Notes: generated by a model from the letters alone, not told the origin. 64,000 bases of DNA from Shewanella algicola (GCF_014648035.1 NZ_BMQI01000006.1:62001-126000), one strand, 5' to 3'; numbered from the stretch's first letter, positions 45,569 through 56,930 are shown. Made by a program: numbers and translations.

Positions 45569-47800
45569 ATGAATCAACAAGAGAAACAGCACTTATTGGA
45601 ATTAATTGTAAATTCCAGTGCTAAACAACAAGGTGATTTTTCACAGACCTCAGCATTGGTATGTCAACTGCTGCAAGAACACTTTGATGCCTCTTTTGTG
45701 TCTGTTTGGTTATTGACCACTGACCCTGACACTACAAAGGTAAACCATGATGAGCACTTAGTGTGTTCACACAACCTTGTGGCTAGTCAAACCGCACCGT
45801 CATTACATCATGCACCTGATTTACGTCAAACCAACACAATCACACCACAATTTTTTACCGAACTGCGTTCTCATCGATATATTTTATCAAGTGAGTCACA
45901 GCAGCAATCGATAACACATCAATTTTCTGACTATTACCAACAACATGGAATTATCACCAGTGTGGATGTGGCTATTCGTATTAATGGTCATATTGAAGGT
46001 GTATTATCGATTGAGCATTGTGAAGACACCAAATGGCTCAAATCAGCGATTCAATTTGCGATTCAGTGCGCTGACCAACTTGCGTTGACTTTAGCGACAC
46101 GCCACACCTATGACAGCAATGAACAAATATACTTATTACGCAATGCGACTGAGCAATCAGAGCATGTCGTGATGCTAGTCAATACCGATACTGGGATTGT
46201 TGAGTATGTAAATAGTGCCCATGAAAAAATGACTGGGCTACCTAGAAATACCATTGAGCATCACAGTGCTAAAAATCTTGATATATTCAAAACTAATCAA
46301 CTACTTTACAGCAGCATTATTAGCCAAATACGCAATAATGAGGTGGTGAAGGGCAATTTAAAGCTAAAACGTGCCGATGGCAGTGACTATTGGATGAATT
46401 ATCACTTTTCACCTTTTGTAACAGAGCTAGGCAAACACTATGCGTTGGTATCAAGCTACGACAATTCAGCGGAATACTTGCACAAAGCAGAGTTAGAGCG
46501 CTTAGCCTGGCATTGTAATCTTACCGGTTTACATAACCGCAGTTATTTTATTCCGCAATTAGAGCGTGCCGTAGATGGCACGTTAATACTCATTGATTTA
46601 CTGAGCTTTAAGCGTTTTAACGATACCCATGGCCATGAACAAGGTGATGCGTTGTTGGTTGAAATTGCCCGTCGCTTAAAACATTTTGCCAGCGCCGCAA
46701 ATGCCATTGATGTGGCACGAATTGGTAGTGACGAATTTGCCATTTTATTACCTGAAAGCCAAGATAATAGCCACCAGGCACTATCTGATTTTGAGCAAGT
46801 GATTAAACGTTTATACTTAAGCCTTGCCGCGCCATCGATAATATCGCGAGAGAAAATTGAGCCTAAAACGGCACTCGCCGTGGTTGATATTAAATCGGTA
46901 GCGGGGTTATTTACGCCTTTATCCTGTGCTGATATCACCTTGCAACATGCTAAAAATAAGTCTGAAATGCATTATCAGTTTTTTAATGCAGACTTGTTGA
47001 GCGAATTTACCACTAACGCAGAGATTGAACGCGATTTACATCAAGCAATCCGCGGGCGTGAGTTTGAATTGTACTATCAACCGTTAATGGATTTAAAAAC
47101 CAATCAATACATAGGTGCAGAGGCGTTGATCCGTTGGCACCACCCCAAAAAAGGCGTGCTTTATCCTGGTGCATTTATTGAAATTGCCGAGCAAACGGGC
47201 ATGATAAATCCAATCGGTGAATGGGTACTAGAGTCAGCATGTAAGCAGCTTAATTTGTGGCAACATAAAGACGTTAATATTGCGATGCACGTAAACGTGT
47301 CTGCGAGACAGTTTTTTAGTGGCAATTTATATGAGCAAGTTTGGCGTTTAGTGACTCGTTATCGTATCAAGCCAAAAACCTTGGTGCTTGAAATCACCGA
47401 AACCGAATTAATGGGTGACATTCGCTATGCCATTAATTTGTGTCATGAATTAGCTGAACTGGGTGTGGGATTGGCGATCGATGACTTCGGTACGGGTTAT
47501 AGTTCAATGAAATACTTGAAACAATTTCCCATTTCAAAGTTAAAAATAGATCGTTCCTTTATTATGGATATTTCATCGAGCCGTGAAAGCCGTGAAATTG
47601 TCAGCGCCATTATAGCGATGGCCAATGCATTGAATATTTCGCTGACCGCAGAAGGGGTTGAAACCAAAGAGCAAGAAGCGTTTTTAAGCTCAAGTGCTTG
47701 TCACCATGCCCAGGGGTATTTGTACAGTCCAGCCATTCGAGTTAACGATTTTGCGCAATTTATTGAGCACCATACTACCTGGGTACCCGTCGAGCATTAA
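45569..47800 (+). CDS. GAF-PAS-GGDEF-EAL signalling protein, probable c-di-GMP phosphodiesterase
   Basis: The 743-residue cytosolic protein has an N-terminal GAF-like domain (about 15-170), a PAS domain (about 190-300), GGDEF (about 305-460) and EAL (about 480-735). The GGDEF signature reads GSDEF (near 386), one change from consensus, so cyclase activity is doubtful. The EAL domain is intact: [30 protein letters not shown] and KIDRSFI. It therefore most likely hydrolyses c-di-GMP, with the PAS or GAF domains sensing a signal. Confidence 0.9.
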   Translation: MNQQEKQHLLELIVNSSAKQQGDFSQTSALVCQLLQEHFDASFVSVWLLTTDPDTTKVNHDEHLVCSHNLVASQTAPSLHHAPDLRQTNTITPQFFTELRSHRYILSSESQQQSITHQFSDYYQQHGIITSVDVAIRINGHIEGVLSIEHCEDTKWLKSAIQFAIQCADQLALTLATRHTYDSNEQIYLLRNATEQSEHVVMLVNTDTGIVEYVNSAHEKMTGLPRNTIEHHSAKNLDIFKTNQLLYSSIISQIRNNEVVKGNLKLKRADGSDYWMNYHFSPFVTELGKHYALVSSYDNSAEYLHKAELERLAWHCNLTGLHNRSYFIPQLERAVDGTLILIDLLSFKRFNDTHGHEQGDALLVEIARRLKHFASAANAIDVARIGSDEFAILLPESQDNSHQALSDFEQVIKRLYLSLAAPSIISREKIEPKTALAVVDIKSVAGLFTPLSCADITLQHAKNKSEMHYQFFNADLLSEFTTNAEIERDLHQAIRGREFELYYQPLMDLKTNQYIGAEALIRWHHPKKGVLYPGAFIEIAEQTGMINPIGEWVLESACKQLNLWQHKDVNIAMHVNVSARQFFSGNLYEQVWRLVTRYRIKPKTLVLEITETELMGDIRYAINLCHELAELGVGLAIDDFGTGYSSMKYLKQFPISKLKIDRSFIMDISSSRESREIVSAIIAMANALNISLTAEGVETKEQEAFLSSSACHHAQGYLYSPAIRVNDFAQFIEHHTTWVPVEH

Positions 47801-48279
47801 TAGGTTAACTTAGCACAGCATTGTTTAAATTTTTTACCACTTTGACAAATGCACGGCTCATTTCTTTCGGGTAATTTCGTGTGCATTTGTTTGCCCTCAG
47901 TATAAAACCAACGTCCTTGCTGCAAAACAAATCTAGACTGCTCGTATATGGCGTCTATCTGCTTGTCATCTATATACCAGGCTTTAAACGTAACTTCACC
48001 AGTAGTATCTAACTGTTTCGTGTTTATCACTTGCAAACCTAACCAATGAATATTGCCTTGGGCTAACTGTTCAATGGTTAAGCCTTGGCGGTAATCTGGA
48101 TGGTGCGTCACTAGCAAATACTCAAATTGAGCGACCACAAAAGCGCAATAGCGTGAGCGCATCAGTTGCTCCGGTGATTGAGCAACCAATTGGTTTACAT
48201 GCAAAGGTAAGCAACATTGTTGATAGGCTTGCTGGCTGCCACAGGGGCATAAATCAGCTGGATTAATCTTTGTCGTCAT
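47797..48279 (-). CDS. ychJ: YchJ-family protein with two SEC-C motifs
   Basis: The 160-residue protein begins with a SEC-C zinc motif ([13 protein letters not shown], 11-23) and ends with another ([13 protein letters not shown]). Between them is an NTF2-like domain ([25 protein letters not shown]). UPF0225/YchJ proteins have no firm function. It overlaps the end of the GGDEF/EAL gene by 4 bp (convergent) and starts at the stop of the next gene upstream (TAATG). Confidence 0.88.
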   Translation of the reverse strand: MTTKINPADLCPCGSQQAYQQCCLPLHVNQLVAQSPEQLMRSRYCAFVVAQFEYLLVTHHPDYRQGLTIEQLAQGNIHWLGLQVINTKQLDTTGEVTFKAWYIDDKQIDAIYEQSRFVLQQGRWFYTEGKQMHTKLPERNEPCICQSGKKFKQCCAKLTY

Positions 48280-48881
48280 TATGGCTGGCTACTTGTGTCA
48301 GCGTGTGGCGAGCTGATAAATTGGCGGCCATAGTAAAGGTTAGGCACAGGTTTAGCATCATAATAAAATTGGGGGGTTGCGTGAGTATTTGAGTCAACGC
48401 TTATCCGCCAATGTCCATCACGGTCTTTTGCAAAAATGGTCACAAACTTACCAGCAAATTCACTAACAGGCTCGCCTGAATCAGCACCCGGGTGAAAACG
48501 CACTAAATAATAGCCTACGTCGGTTGCGGTATTTTTATCTATGTGACGCACAACAACCCTAAAGTCGACTTCAAGTTTGGCTTGCTTACGTTTAATTTTG
48601 TCAAAAAAACGCGTATACAAACTGACAATATTCGCTTTACCGTTGATAATGCCTTTATCTTGGGTTTCTGAAATATATACCGCATCTTCAGTATAAATTT
48701 GTTCTATGCTGGATAGGTCTAAATGTTCAAATGCATCGGCTAATTGGGTAAAATTAGCGTTTAAGGTTTTATGAGGGACGGTTTCTGCTGCGACAGCGTT
48801 TAACGTGGTAATGCATAGCCCTAAGGCCAGTAAAGCCCCAGTAATTCTTAGTGTATTCAACCGGATCAATATTTTCTTCAA
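48279..48881 (-). CDS. Secreted SnoaL/DUF4440-like (SgcJ/EcaC family) protein
   Basis: The 200-residue protein has a signal peptide ([18 protein letters not shown]) and an NTF2-like domain ([22 protein letters not shown], then [12 protein letters not shown]). SgcJ/EcaC and DUF4440 members bind small hydrophobic ligands or act as isomerase-like proteins; this member's role is unknown. It is translationally coupled to ychJ. Confidence 0.78.
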   Translation of the reverse strand: MKKILIRLNTLRITGALLALGLCITTLNAVAAETVPHKTLNANFTQLADAFEHLDLSSIEQIYTEDAVYISETQDKGIINGKANIVSLYTRFFDKIKRKQAKLEVDFRVVVRHIDKNTATDVGYYLVRFHPGADSGEPVSEFAGKFVTIFAKDRDGHWRISVDSNTHATPQFYYDAKPVPNLYYGRQFISSPHADTSSQP

Positions 48882-49008
48882 TGAGTGTTTCTCTTTTTTA
48901 TAATAGGTAAAACAAACTACAGTAATGCGTTACCGTTTTCATCACTATAAATTATCCAATGATTTTGCCAAAGCGCATAATCTTTACAAAGTATGTAGGA
49001 GGTAAACC

Positions 49009-49611
49009 ATGTCGTTAAAAGAAGATGATTTATTTTTACAAGAAATGGCAGACGTCACCCCCTTAAAGTCAGAGCGTCAAAGCATCGCTGCGCAGACATG
49101 GTCAAACCCAGTTAGTGTAACAGAGGCTCAATTGGCAAAGCGAGCCGCGGCCGAGCAACACGAATTGTTACAGTTATTGCCGACTGATCCGCATTTAATT
49201 CATCCTTTGCAGCCAGATGACATGGTCAGTTATAAAATCGACGGTATTCAAGACGAAGTATTTAAACAATTAAGGTTGGGCAAGTACCCGATTAAAACGG
49301 TGTTAGATCTCCATGAATATCGGCTGCATCAGGCGCGCGACAGCATGATTAATTGCCTATTGAGTGCCTATGAACGTGGTGAGCGCAATGTGTTAATCAT
49401 TCATGGCAAAGGTTATAAAAGTAAACCGTATCCAGCATTGATGAAATCAGCCGTGTGTCACTGGTTACAACAAATTGAACCTGTTACCGCTTATCACTCT
49501 GCTACACGTAATCAAGGTGGTGTGGGGGCTGTATTTGTGATGTTGAAGAAGTCTCAACAAAAGAAACTTGAAAACAGTGAGTTGAATCGAAAAGGCAGTG
49601 GCTTTAGATAA
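49009..49611 (+). CDS. smrA: Smr-domain DNA endonuclease SmrA
   Basis: The 200-residue protein has a C-terminal Smr domain with LDLHEYRLHQAR (about 104-115) and IIHGKGYKS (about 133-141), and an end motif NQGGVGAVFVMLKK. E. coli SmrA (YdaL) has this layout and nicks DNA. GGAGGTAAACC gives a strong ribosome site. A perfect terminator follows. Confidence 0.87.
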   Translation: MSLKEDDLFLQEMADVTPLKSERQSIAAQTWSNPVSVTEAQLAKRAAAEQHELLQLLPTDPHLIHPLQPDDMVSYKIDGIQDEVFKQLRLGKYPIKTVLDLHEYRLHQARDSMINCLLSAYERGERNVLIIHGKGYKSKPYPALMKSAVCHWLQQIEPVTAYHSATRNQGGVGAVFVMLKKSQQKKLENSELNRKGSGFR

Positions 49612-49612
49612 A

Positions 49613-49640
49613 AAAGTGGCGCTTTTGAGCGCCACTTTGT
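49613..49640 (+). terminator. Terminator after smrA
   Basis: AAAGTGGCGCT and AGCGCCACTTT form an 11-bp perfect stem with a 4-base loop directly after the stop codon. Confidence 0.8.
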
Positions 49641-49702
49641 TGATTTACTTCTGCATCACACTCAAGTATGAGCCGAGTAGTTAATCTCGGTTTATCTCAG
49701 TA

Positions 49703-51571
49703 TTACCAACCACATTGGCGGTTAGCCTCGTTGTTTTGCTCATCAAGCCACACTTGTAATGGCGCAAAGTAATCTAATACTGCTTTGGCGTCCATTTGCT
49801 TAGTGCCTGTGACAACATTAAGGGCTTCAGGCCAGGGTTGACTCGCACCCATTTCAAGCATTTCATTCAACTTAGCGCCAGCAGCTTTGTTTCCATAAAT
49901 ACTGCAACGATGAACAGGGCCGGTATCGCCAGCAATATCACACAAAGCTTTGTGGAATTGGAACTGCAAGACATGGGCTAAAAAGTAACGTGTGTACGGT
50001 ACATTTCCTGGAACATGGTATTTAGCGCCGGGATCAAAATCAGCTTCTGTGCGCGCAATAGGGGCTTTTACGCCTTGGTATTTTTCACGTAAATCCCACC
50101 AGGCTTGGTTGTACTGCTCTGGCTTAATGGTGCCGTTAAACACCTGCCAACGCCATTGGTCAATCATTAAACCAAACGGCATAAATGCAATTTTATCTAG
50201 AGCTTGACGTAAGAGTAAACCGATGTCTTTAGAGGCGTCAGGTACTGTGGCTAACAAGCCAATCTTTTGTAAATACTTAGGCGTAATTGACAATGCAATG
50301 GTGTCACCAATGGCTTCATGGAAACCATCGTTGGCCGAATTTTTAAAGATAAACGGCTGATTTTTATAAGCGCGTTGATAGAAGTTATGCCCTAACTCAT
50401 GGTGAATGACGGTAAAGTCTTCAGCGCTTTTTTGAATACACATTTTTATGCGAATATCATCGAGGTTGTCCAAATCCCATGCTGATGCGTGGCATACCAC
50501 ATCGCGGTCTTGCGGTTGAACAAACAATGAACGACGCCAAAAGCTTTCTGGTAGCTCGTCAAATCCTAACGAAGTGAAAAAACCTTCAGCTTGTTCCACC
50601 ATTTTAATTTCATCATAGTCATTTTGGGCCAATAACTCAGTGACGTTATAACCCGGATCGGCATTTTCGGGTGCAACACTGTTATATATGGTGCCCCATT
50701 GTTGTGCCCACATATTACCAAGTAAATGAGCTGGAATAGGGCCTGTTTTAGGAGCAACGTCATCACCGTATTGTTCGTTCAATTCACCACGTACATAACA
50801 GTGCAATGAGTCATACAGTGGTTTGATTTGATCCCATAAACGGTCCAGTTCTGCAGAAAACTCGTCAGGCTTCATGTCATATTGGCTACGCCAAAGTTCA
50901 GACAAGTCTGTGTAACCCAGATCTTTAGCGCCTTCATTGGCGAGTTCAACTTCACGTTCAAATAATGGTCGCATTGGCTTGGCGATTTCGCGCCAACCTT
51001 GCCATGCTTCAAGTAACACAGCAGGGTCTTTCGACTCAGCCATTAAATTAGATAATTCAGGTTGAGTTAAACAGCGACCATCAGCAAAGCAATACTTACC
51101 TTTACCGTATAAACCGTTTAACTTTGAAGCAATACTGGCTAACTCTGCGTTTTTGGCAGGGTCGAGCGGAGCAGGTAACACCAGGCTACTGCGAAGGCTA
51201 TTGAGCTTTCTGCTGTTAACCGCATCGAGTGCGACATCAGCATACTTTGCCGCTTCAGTAGCATAACGCACAGATGTTGAGGTGATTTTTTCGCCCATGG
51301 CGGCAGACAATGCTGCAGTATCATCAGTAATGAAATTTGAGTAAATCCACTCCGCGCGATTGGCTTCAACAGATAACGCAGCTAAGTCGGCTTCAGCTTG
51401 ATTAATAAAGGTAATCGCTGCAGCACTGTCAATTTTTGGTTCACTTGCTACTTGCGGTTGATCTGCTGTTGACGTGTTAACAGTTTCTTGGGCGTCATTA
51501 CAGGCACTCAGACCTAACACGAGTGACACGATGAGTGCAATTTGAGACGGTTGTTTTAAAGGGAAGTTCAT
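49703..51571 (-). CDS. M2-family metallopeptidase (ACE-like peptidyl-dipeptidase), lipoprotein
   Basis: The 622-residue protein has a lipobox (LVLGLSACND) predicting a lipid-anchored envelope protein. The zinc motif HHELGH lies near 388-393, and the third ligand Glu in HEAIGD about 25 residues later. These match angiotensin-converting-enzyme-type M2 peptidases, which release dipeptides from the C-termini of oligopeptides. Bacterial members probably serve peptide nutrition. It is a single-gene unit, opposite to psrA. Confidence 0.92.
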   Translation of the reverse strand: MNFPLKQPSQIALIVSLVLGLSACNDAQETVNTSTADQPQVASEPKIDSAAAITFINQAEADLAALSVEANRAEWIYSNFITDDTAALSAAMGEKITSTSVRYATEAAKYADVALDAVNSRKLNSLRSSLVLPAPLDPAKNAELASIASKLNGLYGKGKYCFADGRCLTQPELSNLMAESKDPAVLLEAWQGWREIAKPMRPLFEREVELANEGAKDLGYTDLSELWRSQYDMKPDEFSAELDRLWDQIKPLYDSLHCYVRGELNEQYGDDVAPKTGPIPAHLLGNMWAQQWGTIYNSVAPENADPGYNVTELLAQNDYDEIKMVEQAEGFFTSLGFDELPESFWRRSLFVQPQDRDVVCHASAWDLDNLDDIRIKMCIQKSAEDFTVIHHELGHNFYQRAYKNQPFIFKNSANDGFHEAIGDTIALSITPKYLQKIGLLATVPDASKDIGLLLRQALDKIAFMPFGLMIDQWRWQVFNGTIKPEQYNQAWWDLREKYQGVKAPIARTEADFDPGAKYHVPGNVPYTRYFLAHVLQFQFHKALCDIAGDTGPVHRCSIYGNKAAGAKLNEMLEMGASQPWPEALNVVTGTKQMDAKAVLDYFAPLQVWLDEQNNEANRQCGW

Positions 51572-51728
51572 TTATTGGCATCCTTGTTTTTCTTATCGAC
51601 GTTAGTTTACCCAAAAATGATCAACATTGCATAATAGTGACCAATTTGTTGCAGTTATTGCAGTTTATCTTCTTTACTCAACACAAAAATTCCAACAATT
51701 TCGATTGACATCTGTGCGCTCAATGATT

Positions 51729-51750
51729 AATTTAAACGGGTGTTTAAATT
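51729..51750. promoter_or_regulatory. PsrA-like operator upstream of psrA
   Basis: AATTTAAAC-gggt-GTTTAAATT has perfect 9-bp arms and ends 15 bp before the psrA ATG. The same pattern occurs at 36198 upstream of fadE. This suggests autoregulation and a common regulon. Confidence 0.7.
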
Positions 51751-51765
51751 AACTTGGGTCATGGG

Positions 51766-52407
51766 ATGGCAAGCCGTACTGATACAAAAACAAGAATACT
51801 CGATGCAGCTGAAAAGTTGTTTGCTGAGAGAGGTTTTTCTGAAACTTCGTTACGACTGATCACCAGTAAAGCTGAAGTGAATTTAGCATCAGTCAATTAC
51901 CATTTTGGTTCGAAAAAAGAATTAATCCGTGCAGTATTAGCAAGATACTTAGATGTGTTTATGCCAAACGCTGCCATAGAGATTAAACGTTTACACAATG
52001 CACCTGAAGATGCATCACTAAACGAAATATTTTCTGCTTTAATTAAACCGTTATTAGAACTGAATAAAGTGCGTAATGGCGGCACGATCATCTTTTTACA
52101 GTTGTTAGGTCGAGGCTACATTGAAAGCCAGGGCCATTTACGCTGGTTTATTACCACGCATTATGGTGAACATTTAGCTACATTCGTGAAAGCGGTTGTC
52201 GCAAGTGCGCCACATATTCCGCCAGCAGAAATGTTTTGGCGTTTGCATTTCACTCTGGGGACTATCGTGTTCACTATGGCTTCAGCAGACGCGTTAAATG
52301 AAATTGCAGCAGCCGATTATGGTGAGCACAACAACACTGAAGCAATTATTCGTAAAGTTATTCCATACATGGCGGCCGGTGTGGCTGTCCCTGTGCTAAA
52401 CAATTAA
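51766..52407 (+). CDS. psrA: TetR-family fatty-acid-responsive regulator PsrA
   Basis: Start taken at ATG 51766 (MASRTDTKTRIL), giving 213 residues. The N-terminal TetR helix-turn-helix (LFAERGFSETSLRLITSKAEVNLASVNYHFGSKK) is almost identical to Pseudomonas PsrA. The ligand-domain phrases SQGHLRWF, IPPAEMFWRLHFTLG and a late VIPYMAAGV also fit. PsrA represses fatty-acid degradation genes and is released by long-chain acyl ligands. It lies 11 bp upstream of a fadE gene, with a matching operator at its own promoter. Confidence 0.9.
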   Translation: MASRTDTKTRILDAAEKLFAERGFSETSLRLITSKAEVNLASVNYHFGSKKELIRAVLARYLDVFMPNAAIEIKRLHNAPEDASLNEIFSALIKPLLELNKVRNGGTIIFLQLLGRGYIESQGHLRWFITTHYGEHLATFVKAVVASAPHIPPAEMFWRLHFTLGTIVFTMASADALNEIAAADYGEHNNTEAIIRKVIPYMAAGVAVPVLNN

Positions 52408-52418
52408 GAAGGTATAAA

Positions 52419-54695
52419 ATGAGTATCGTCATACTGTTACTTATAGTAATCATTGTCCTCTTTGGTGTACGTAACATCAGGATGCAGTTTATTACACGTC
52501 CTGTGTTTACGTTCTTCAAAAAAGTATTGCCGCCTTTGTCGACTACCGAGAAAGAAGCAATGGAAGCGGGCGATGTGTGGTGGGAAGGTGAGCTATTCCG
52601 TGGTAAGCCAAATTGGAATACTTTACATGGTTACGGCAAACCAACATTAACGGCTGAAGAACAAGACTTTATCGATAATCAAGTTCAAACAGCCTTAACC
52701 ATGATCGATGATTTTGACATTGTTCATAATCGCAAAGATTTGCCGCCAGAGTTGTGGCAATACTTTAAAGAACAAGGATTCTTTGCCTTAATTATTCCTA
52801 AAAAATACGGTGGTCGAGAGTTCTCTGCTTATGCAAACTCGACCATTGTGGCCAAAATTGCCACGCGCAGCGTTAGTGCAGCAGTAACGGTAATGGTGCC
52901 TAACTCTTTAGGCCCTGGTGAGTTATTAACTCATTATGGTACTCAAGAGCAAAAAGAGCGTTGGTTACCGTCTCTTGCTGTGGGTAAAGACATTCCATGT
53001 TTTGCATTAACGGGTCCTGAAGCGGGCAGTGATGCAGGCGCAATCCCTGATTTGGGTATTGTGTGTCGTCGTGAGTTTGAAGGTGAAGAAACATTAGGTT
53101 TAAGCTTAACGTGGAACAAACGTTATATAACCCTTGCACCTGTTGCGACGGTATTAGGCTTAGCGTTCCAAATGCGTGACCCTGATGGTTTATTAGGTGA
53201 TGTAAAAAATCTAGGTATTACCTGTGCTTTAATCCCAACCGATCATGAAGGCGTAGAAATTGGCCGTCGTCATAACCCATTAATGATGGCGTTTATGAAC
53301 GGTACTACTAGCGGTGAAGATGTGTTTATCCCGTTAGACTGGATTATTGGTGGCCCTCAATATGCCGGTAAAGGCTGGCGTATGCTGGTTGAATGTTTGT
53401 CAGCGGGACGTGGTATTTCATTACCTGCACTTGCTACAGCATCTGGCCATGTGTCGACTAAAACCACCACAGCTTATAGCTATGTTCGTCAGCAGTTTGG
53501 TATGCCTATTGGTAATTTTGAAGGCGTACAAGAAGCCATGGCACGTATTATTGCCAATACCTATCAGCTTGAAGCCGCACGTCGTTTAACCACACAAGGT
53601 ATCGATTTAAAAGTGAAGCCTTCGGTTGTGACTGCAATTGCTAAGTACCACATGACCGAGTTAGGCCGTGACGTGCTTGAAGATGCAATGGATATTCAGT
53701 CAGGTAAGGGGATTCAATTAGGGCCTAAAAACTATCTAGGTCATGCATTTATGGCTAACCCAATCTCTATTACGGTTGAGGGTGCAAACATTCTAACCCG
53801 TTCATTGATGATTTTTGGTCAAGGTGCAACACGTTGTCATCCGTATGTATTGGCTGAAATGGAAGCCGCTGCGATGGAAGATGAAACATCGGCACTCGAT
53901 CGTTTCGATTCATTACTGCTGGGCCATATGGGATATGCCATTGGTAATGCTTTACGTTCATTGGGCAGTGCGTTAACCGGCAGTCGTTTTGCTAGTGCGC
54001 CAGTGAGTGGTCCCACTCAGCAATATTACCGCGACATGACGCGTATTTCGTCTGCACTTGCTATTATGACTGACTTATCAATGTTGATTATGGGTGGCGA
54101 TCTTAAGCGTAAAGAAATGATTTCTGCACGTATGGGTGATGTATTAAGCCAATTATACCTTGCTTCAGCGACACTGAAATTGTTTGAAGACAATGGCCGT
54201 CAACAAGATGATTTACCGGCAGTGCATTACGCTATGACTGAGCGTTTACACTTAGCAGCAAAAGCACTAGAAGACGCTATTCGTAACTTCCCAAGTAAAA
54301 TTGCTGGCGTATTATTACGTGTGTTGATTTTCCCACTGGGTAATCATTTTAATGCACCAAGCGACAAGTCAGCCGTTGATGTGTGTAAAGGCATGCTTAA
54401 ACCTGGGCCTGCTCGTAATCGAATTACGTTCTTGTGTGGCGAGTTTGAGGGTGACACTAGTGGTATTGCGGAAGTTGAAAATGCATTCTTAGCAAAATAT
54501 GCCGCTAAAGATCTGTATAAAAAACTGAAAAAAGCACAACGCAGTGGTCACTTAAAATCTAAGTTACCCATGCTTGAGTTGTTTGATGTTGCGCTTGAAA
54601 AAGACATCATTACCCAAGCTGAACATCAGCAACTACTAGAAGCAGATGAGTTACGCTTGGCAGCAATCAATGTTAATGACTTTGAAAAGCTGTAA
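52419..54695 (+). CDS. Second FadE-type acyl-CoA dehydrogenase
   Basis: The 758-residue paralogue of the fadE at 33.6-36.1 kb has one N-terminal membrane helix instead of two or three (ILLLIVIIVLFGV). The conserved core reads [24 protein letters not shown] and [11 protein letters not shown], followed by the FadE C-terminal extension. It is co-transcribed with psrA (11 bp gap, AAGAAGG ribosome site), so it is likely repressed by PsrA. Substrate chain length cannot be inferred. Confidence 0.92.
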   Translation: MSIVILLLIVIIVLFGVRNIRMQFITRPVFTFFKKVLPPLSTTEKEAMEAGDVWWEGELFRGKPNWNTLHGYGKPTLTAEEQDFIDNQVQTALTMIDDFDIVHNRKDLPPELWQYFKEQGFFALIIPKKYGGREFSAYANSTIVAKIATRSVSAAVTVMVPNSLGPGELLTHYGTQEQKERWLPSLAVGKDIPCFALTGPEAGSDAGAIPDLGIVCRREFEGEETLGLSLTWNKRYITLAPVATVLGLAFQMRDPDGLLGDVKNLGITCALIPTDHEGVEIGRRHNPLMMAFMNGTTSGEDVFIPLDWIIGGPQYAGKGWRMLVECLSAGRGISLPALATASGHVSTKTTTAYSYVRQQFGMPIGNFEGVQEAMARIIANTYQLEAARRLTTQGIDLKVKPSVVTAIAKYHMTELGRDVLEDAMDIQSGKGIQLGPKNYLGHAFMANPISITVEGANILTRSLMIFGQGATRCHPYVLAEMEAAAMEDETSALDRFDSLLLGHMGYAIGNALRSLGSALTGSRFASAPVSGPTQQYYRDMTRISSALAIMTDLSMLIMGGDLKRKEMISARMGDVLSQLYLASATLKLFEDNGRQQDDLPAVHYAMTERLHLAAKALEDAIRNFPSKIAGVLLRVLIFPLGNHFNAPSDKSAVDVCKGMLKPGPARNRITFLCGEFEGDTSGIAEVENAFLAKYAAKDLYKKLKKAQRSGHLKSKLPMLELFDVALEKDIITQAEHQQLLEADELRLAAINVNDFEKL

Positions 54696-54722
54696 ATGAT
54701 GTAACATCGTGTGGTAAACATT

Positions 54723-54753
54723 AAGCCCTGACTCAGTCGGGGCTTTTTTTTTG
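54723..54753 (+). terminator. Terminator after the second fadE
   Basis: AGCCC-tgactcagtc-GGGGCT with an inner GACT/AGTC pair, followed by nine Ts. Confidence 0.85.
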
Positions 54754-55290
54754 CCGCTATCCGGTGAATCATAAAACACGGCATTAATACCAATTCCACT
54801 AATTATCTGGTCATTCAGCGGGAATTCTGTGCCTTCTAGGCAAGTAATAGGATTGAAGACATAGTTGCTCTCGGCAACTGCTCCTGCGTTGCTCTACCTC
54901 CTGCATCCATGCAGTCGTACGTCAAAATGCTATTAAGCAGCATAGAAGGCACAGAAACCCGCCTTGCAGGAGACACTCAGACCGTTCATTTCTTTGTTGC
55001 ATTGTCTTAGAAGGGAATAACCATTATTTCAACAATGCGCCTCAAACTGAACAATCTGAGTGACTCTGATTGGTCACATAATTAATGAAAATGGTATAAC
55101 ATTTTATTAATGGTTTATATTCTTCACTGAAGTGATTAACGGCGGCTATTGAGTCATATTCATTAGGCGAGGACAATGAACCGAGTGACAGAGATTACCG
55201 AATGAGTTACGCGAATTGACTGTATTGTAAAACAGCTTGGGTACGTTACTGGATGACGACAGAGTCTAGTGTTAGTTGATTAAGGGCAAT

Positions 55291-55322
55291 AAAAAAGCCA
55301 ACCGCGAGGTTGGCTTTTTTTT
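55291..55322 (-). terminator. Terminator after pykA
   Basis: AAAAAAGCCAACC-gcga-GGTTGGCTTTTTT is a perfect 13-bp stem 50 bp past the pykA stop, functional on either strand. Confidence 0.88.
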
Positions 55323-55372
55323 AGACCCACAGACTCGCGAGTAAACGCTCTGTGTGGTTCGTAATGAGCTTA

Positions 55373-56812
55373 TTAAGCTACAACAAGTACTTTACAAGTG
55401 TTAGTGCCGCCGATGGTTTCCATCGCGTCGCCTTTCGTCATCAGTACCATGTCGCCGCTGGATAAGTAACCCGCTTCAACCATGCAGTTTAGCGCTTCTT
55501 TAGCTAGCTCATCAGCTGGGTATGCTGTTGAGTCAAACTTAATAGGTTGTACACCACGGTAAAGCGCCATGCTGGCTAAAGTCTTTTGGTGACGTGATAG
55601 AGCAAAAATCGGTAAGCTAGAGCTGATACGTGACATTAATTTAGCTGTCGCGCCAGATTCAGTTAACGAGATAATTGCTTTTACGCCAGCTAAGTGGTTA
55701 GCGGCATACATAGTCGATAACGCAATGGTTTCCTCAACAGAAGAGAAGCTTTGATCCATACGGTGTTTAGACACTTTCACACTAGGGTGTGATTCTGCAC
55801 CTAAACATACGTTAGCCATCGCCATGACGGTTTCTTCTGGGAAGTCACCTGCAGCTGTTTCTGCTGATAACATTACCGCGTCAGTGCCGTCTAATACAGC
55901 GTTAGCCACGTCCATTACTTCAGCGCGAGTTGGCATTGGGCTAGTGATCATTGACTCCATCATTTGGGTCGCAGTGATCACCGCTTTGTTTAACTGGCGT
56001 GAACGTTGAATTAAACGCTTTTGTACTGCAACTAGGGCAGCATCACCAATTTCAACACCTAAGTCACCACGTGCAACCATCACAACGTCTGATGCTTTAA
56101 TCACATCATCCATTGCTTCGTCTGTTTCAACGGCTTCAGCACGTTCAACTTTAGCGACGATTAATGCGTTGCTACCTGCTTCTACAGCAAGCTTACGTGC
56201 AAGGTCTAAATCAGCACCTGTACGTGGGAATGATACAGCTAAGTAATCAACATCAATCATTGCAGCCGTTTTAATGTCTGCCATGTCTTTTTCTGTTAAC
56301 GCAGGAGCAGTTAAGCCACCGCCTTTTTTGTTGATACCTTTGTTATTAGACAAAGGACCCGCAACAGTCACAGTGGTAAACACTTTACGGCCTTCAACAC
56401 GTTCTACACGTAATTGAACACGACCATCATCAAGCATTAAGATATCACCAATCACCACATCATCTGGTAATTGCTTGTAATCAATACCTACTTGGTTTTC
56501 ATCGCCTTCACCTTTTGCTAGTTCAGCGTCAAGGGTGAATGCGTCACCTAAGTTAAGCATGATTTTTTTGTTATCTTTAAAAGTAGAAATACGAATTTTT
56601 GGGCCTTGTAAGTCACCTAAAATGGCAACATGCTTACCCAATTCTTTCGCGATGTTACGTGCATCAGTAGCACGTTTTAAATGATCTTCTGGTGAACCAT
56701 GTGAGAAGTTAAGTCTAACCACGTTAGCGCCGGCTGCGATAATTTTACGTAAATTATCATCGCGGTCAGTTGCTGGTCCAAGTGTTGTAACGATTTTAGT
56801 TCTGCGGAACAT
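55373..56812 (-). CDS. pykA: Pyruvate kinase (type II)
   Basis: The 479-residue pyruvate kinase starts [18 protein letters not shown]. It carries [23 protein letters not shown] and the signature [12 protein letters not shown]. Length and order match E. coli PykA (480). It makes pyruvate and ATP from phosphoenolpyruvate, the lower end of the Entner-Doudoroff route encoded next door. A HexR-like site lies about 120 bp upstream. Confidence 0.96.
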   Translation of the reverse strand: MFRRTKIVTTLGPATDRDDNLRKIIAAGANVVRLNFSHGSPEDHLKRATDARNIAKELGKHVAILGDLQGPKIRISTFKDNKKIMLNLGDAFTLDAELAKGEGDENQVGIDYKQLPDDVVIGDILMLDDGRVQLRVERVEGRKVFTTVTVAGPLSNNKGINKKGGGLTAPALTEKDMADIKTAAMIDVDYLAVSFPRTGADLDLARKLAVEAGSNALIVAKVERAEAVETDEAMDDVIKASDVVMVARGDLGVEIGDAALVAVQKRLIQRSRQLNKAVITATQMMESMITSPMPTRAEVMDVANAVLDGTDAVMLSAETAAGDFPEETVMAMANVCLGAESHPSVKVSKHRMDQSFSSVEETIALSTMYAANHLAGVKAIISLTESGATAKLMSRISSSLPIFALSRHQKTLASMALYRGVQPIKFDSTAYPADELAKEALNCMVEAGYLSSGDMVLMTKGDAMETIGGTNTCKVLVVA

Positions 56813-56930
56813 GAGATACTCCGTTAAAATGAAAAGAAAGATTTTTGTTAAATAGAATTTGGTTATTAAAGTAGCTTAGTAATCTTAGTACTTAAATGAT
56901 GCATATATATTAACAGACATTCTTAATTAA

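Larger units (their letters stand above)
54696..55372. other. Gene-free stretch with terminators and a dispersed repeat
   Basis: It contains the terminators of the second fadE and of pykA. At 54780-55010 lies a dispersed element including CTGCGTTGCTCTACC (also near 3120) and a palindromic TGCATCCATGCA core. The phrase TAATACCAATTCCACT (54786) also occurs after queE (42474). No gene is recognised. Confidence 0.55.
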
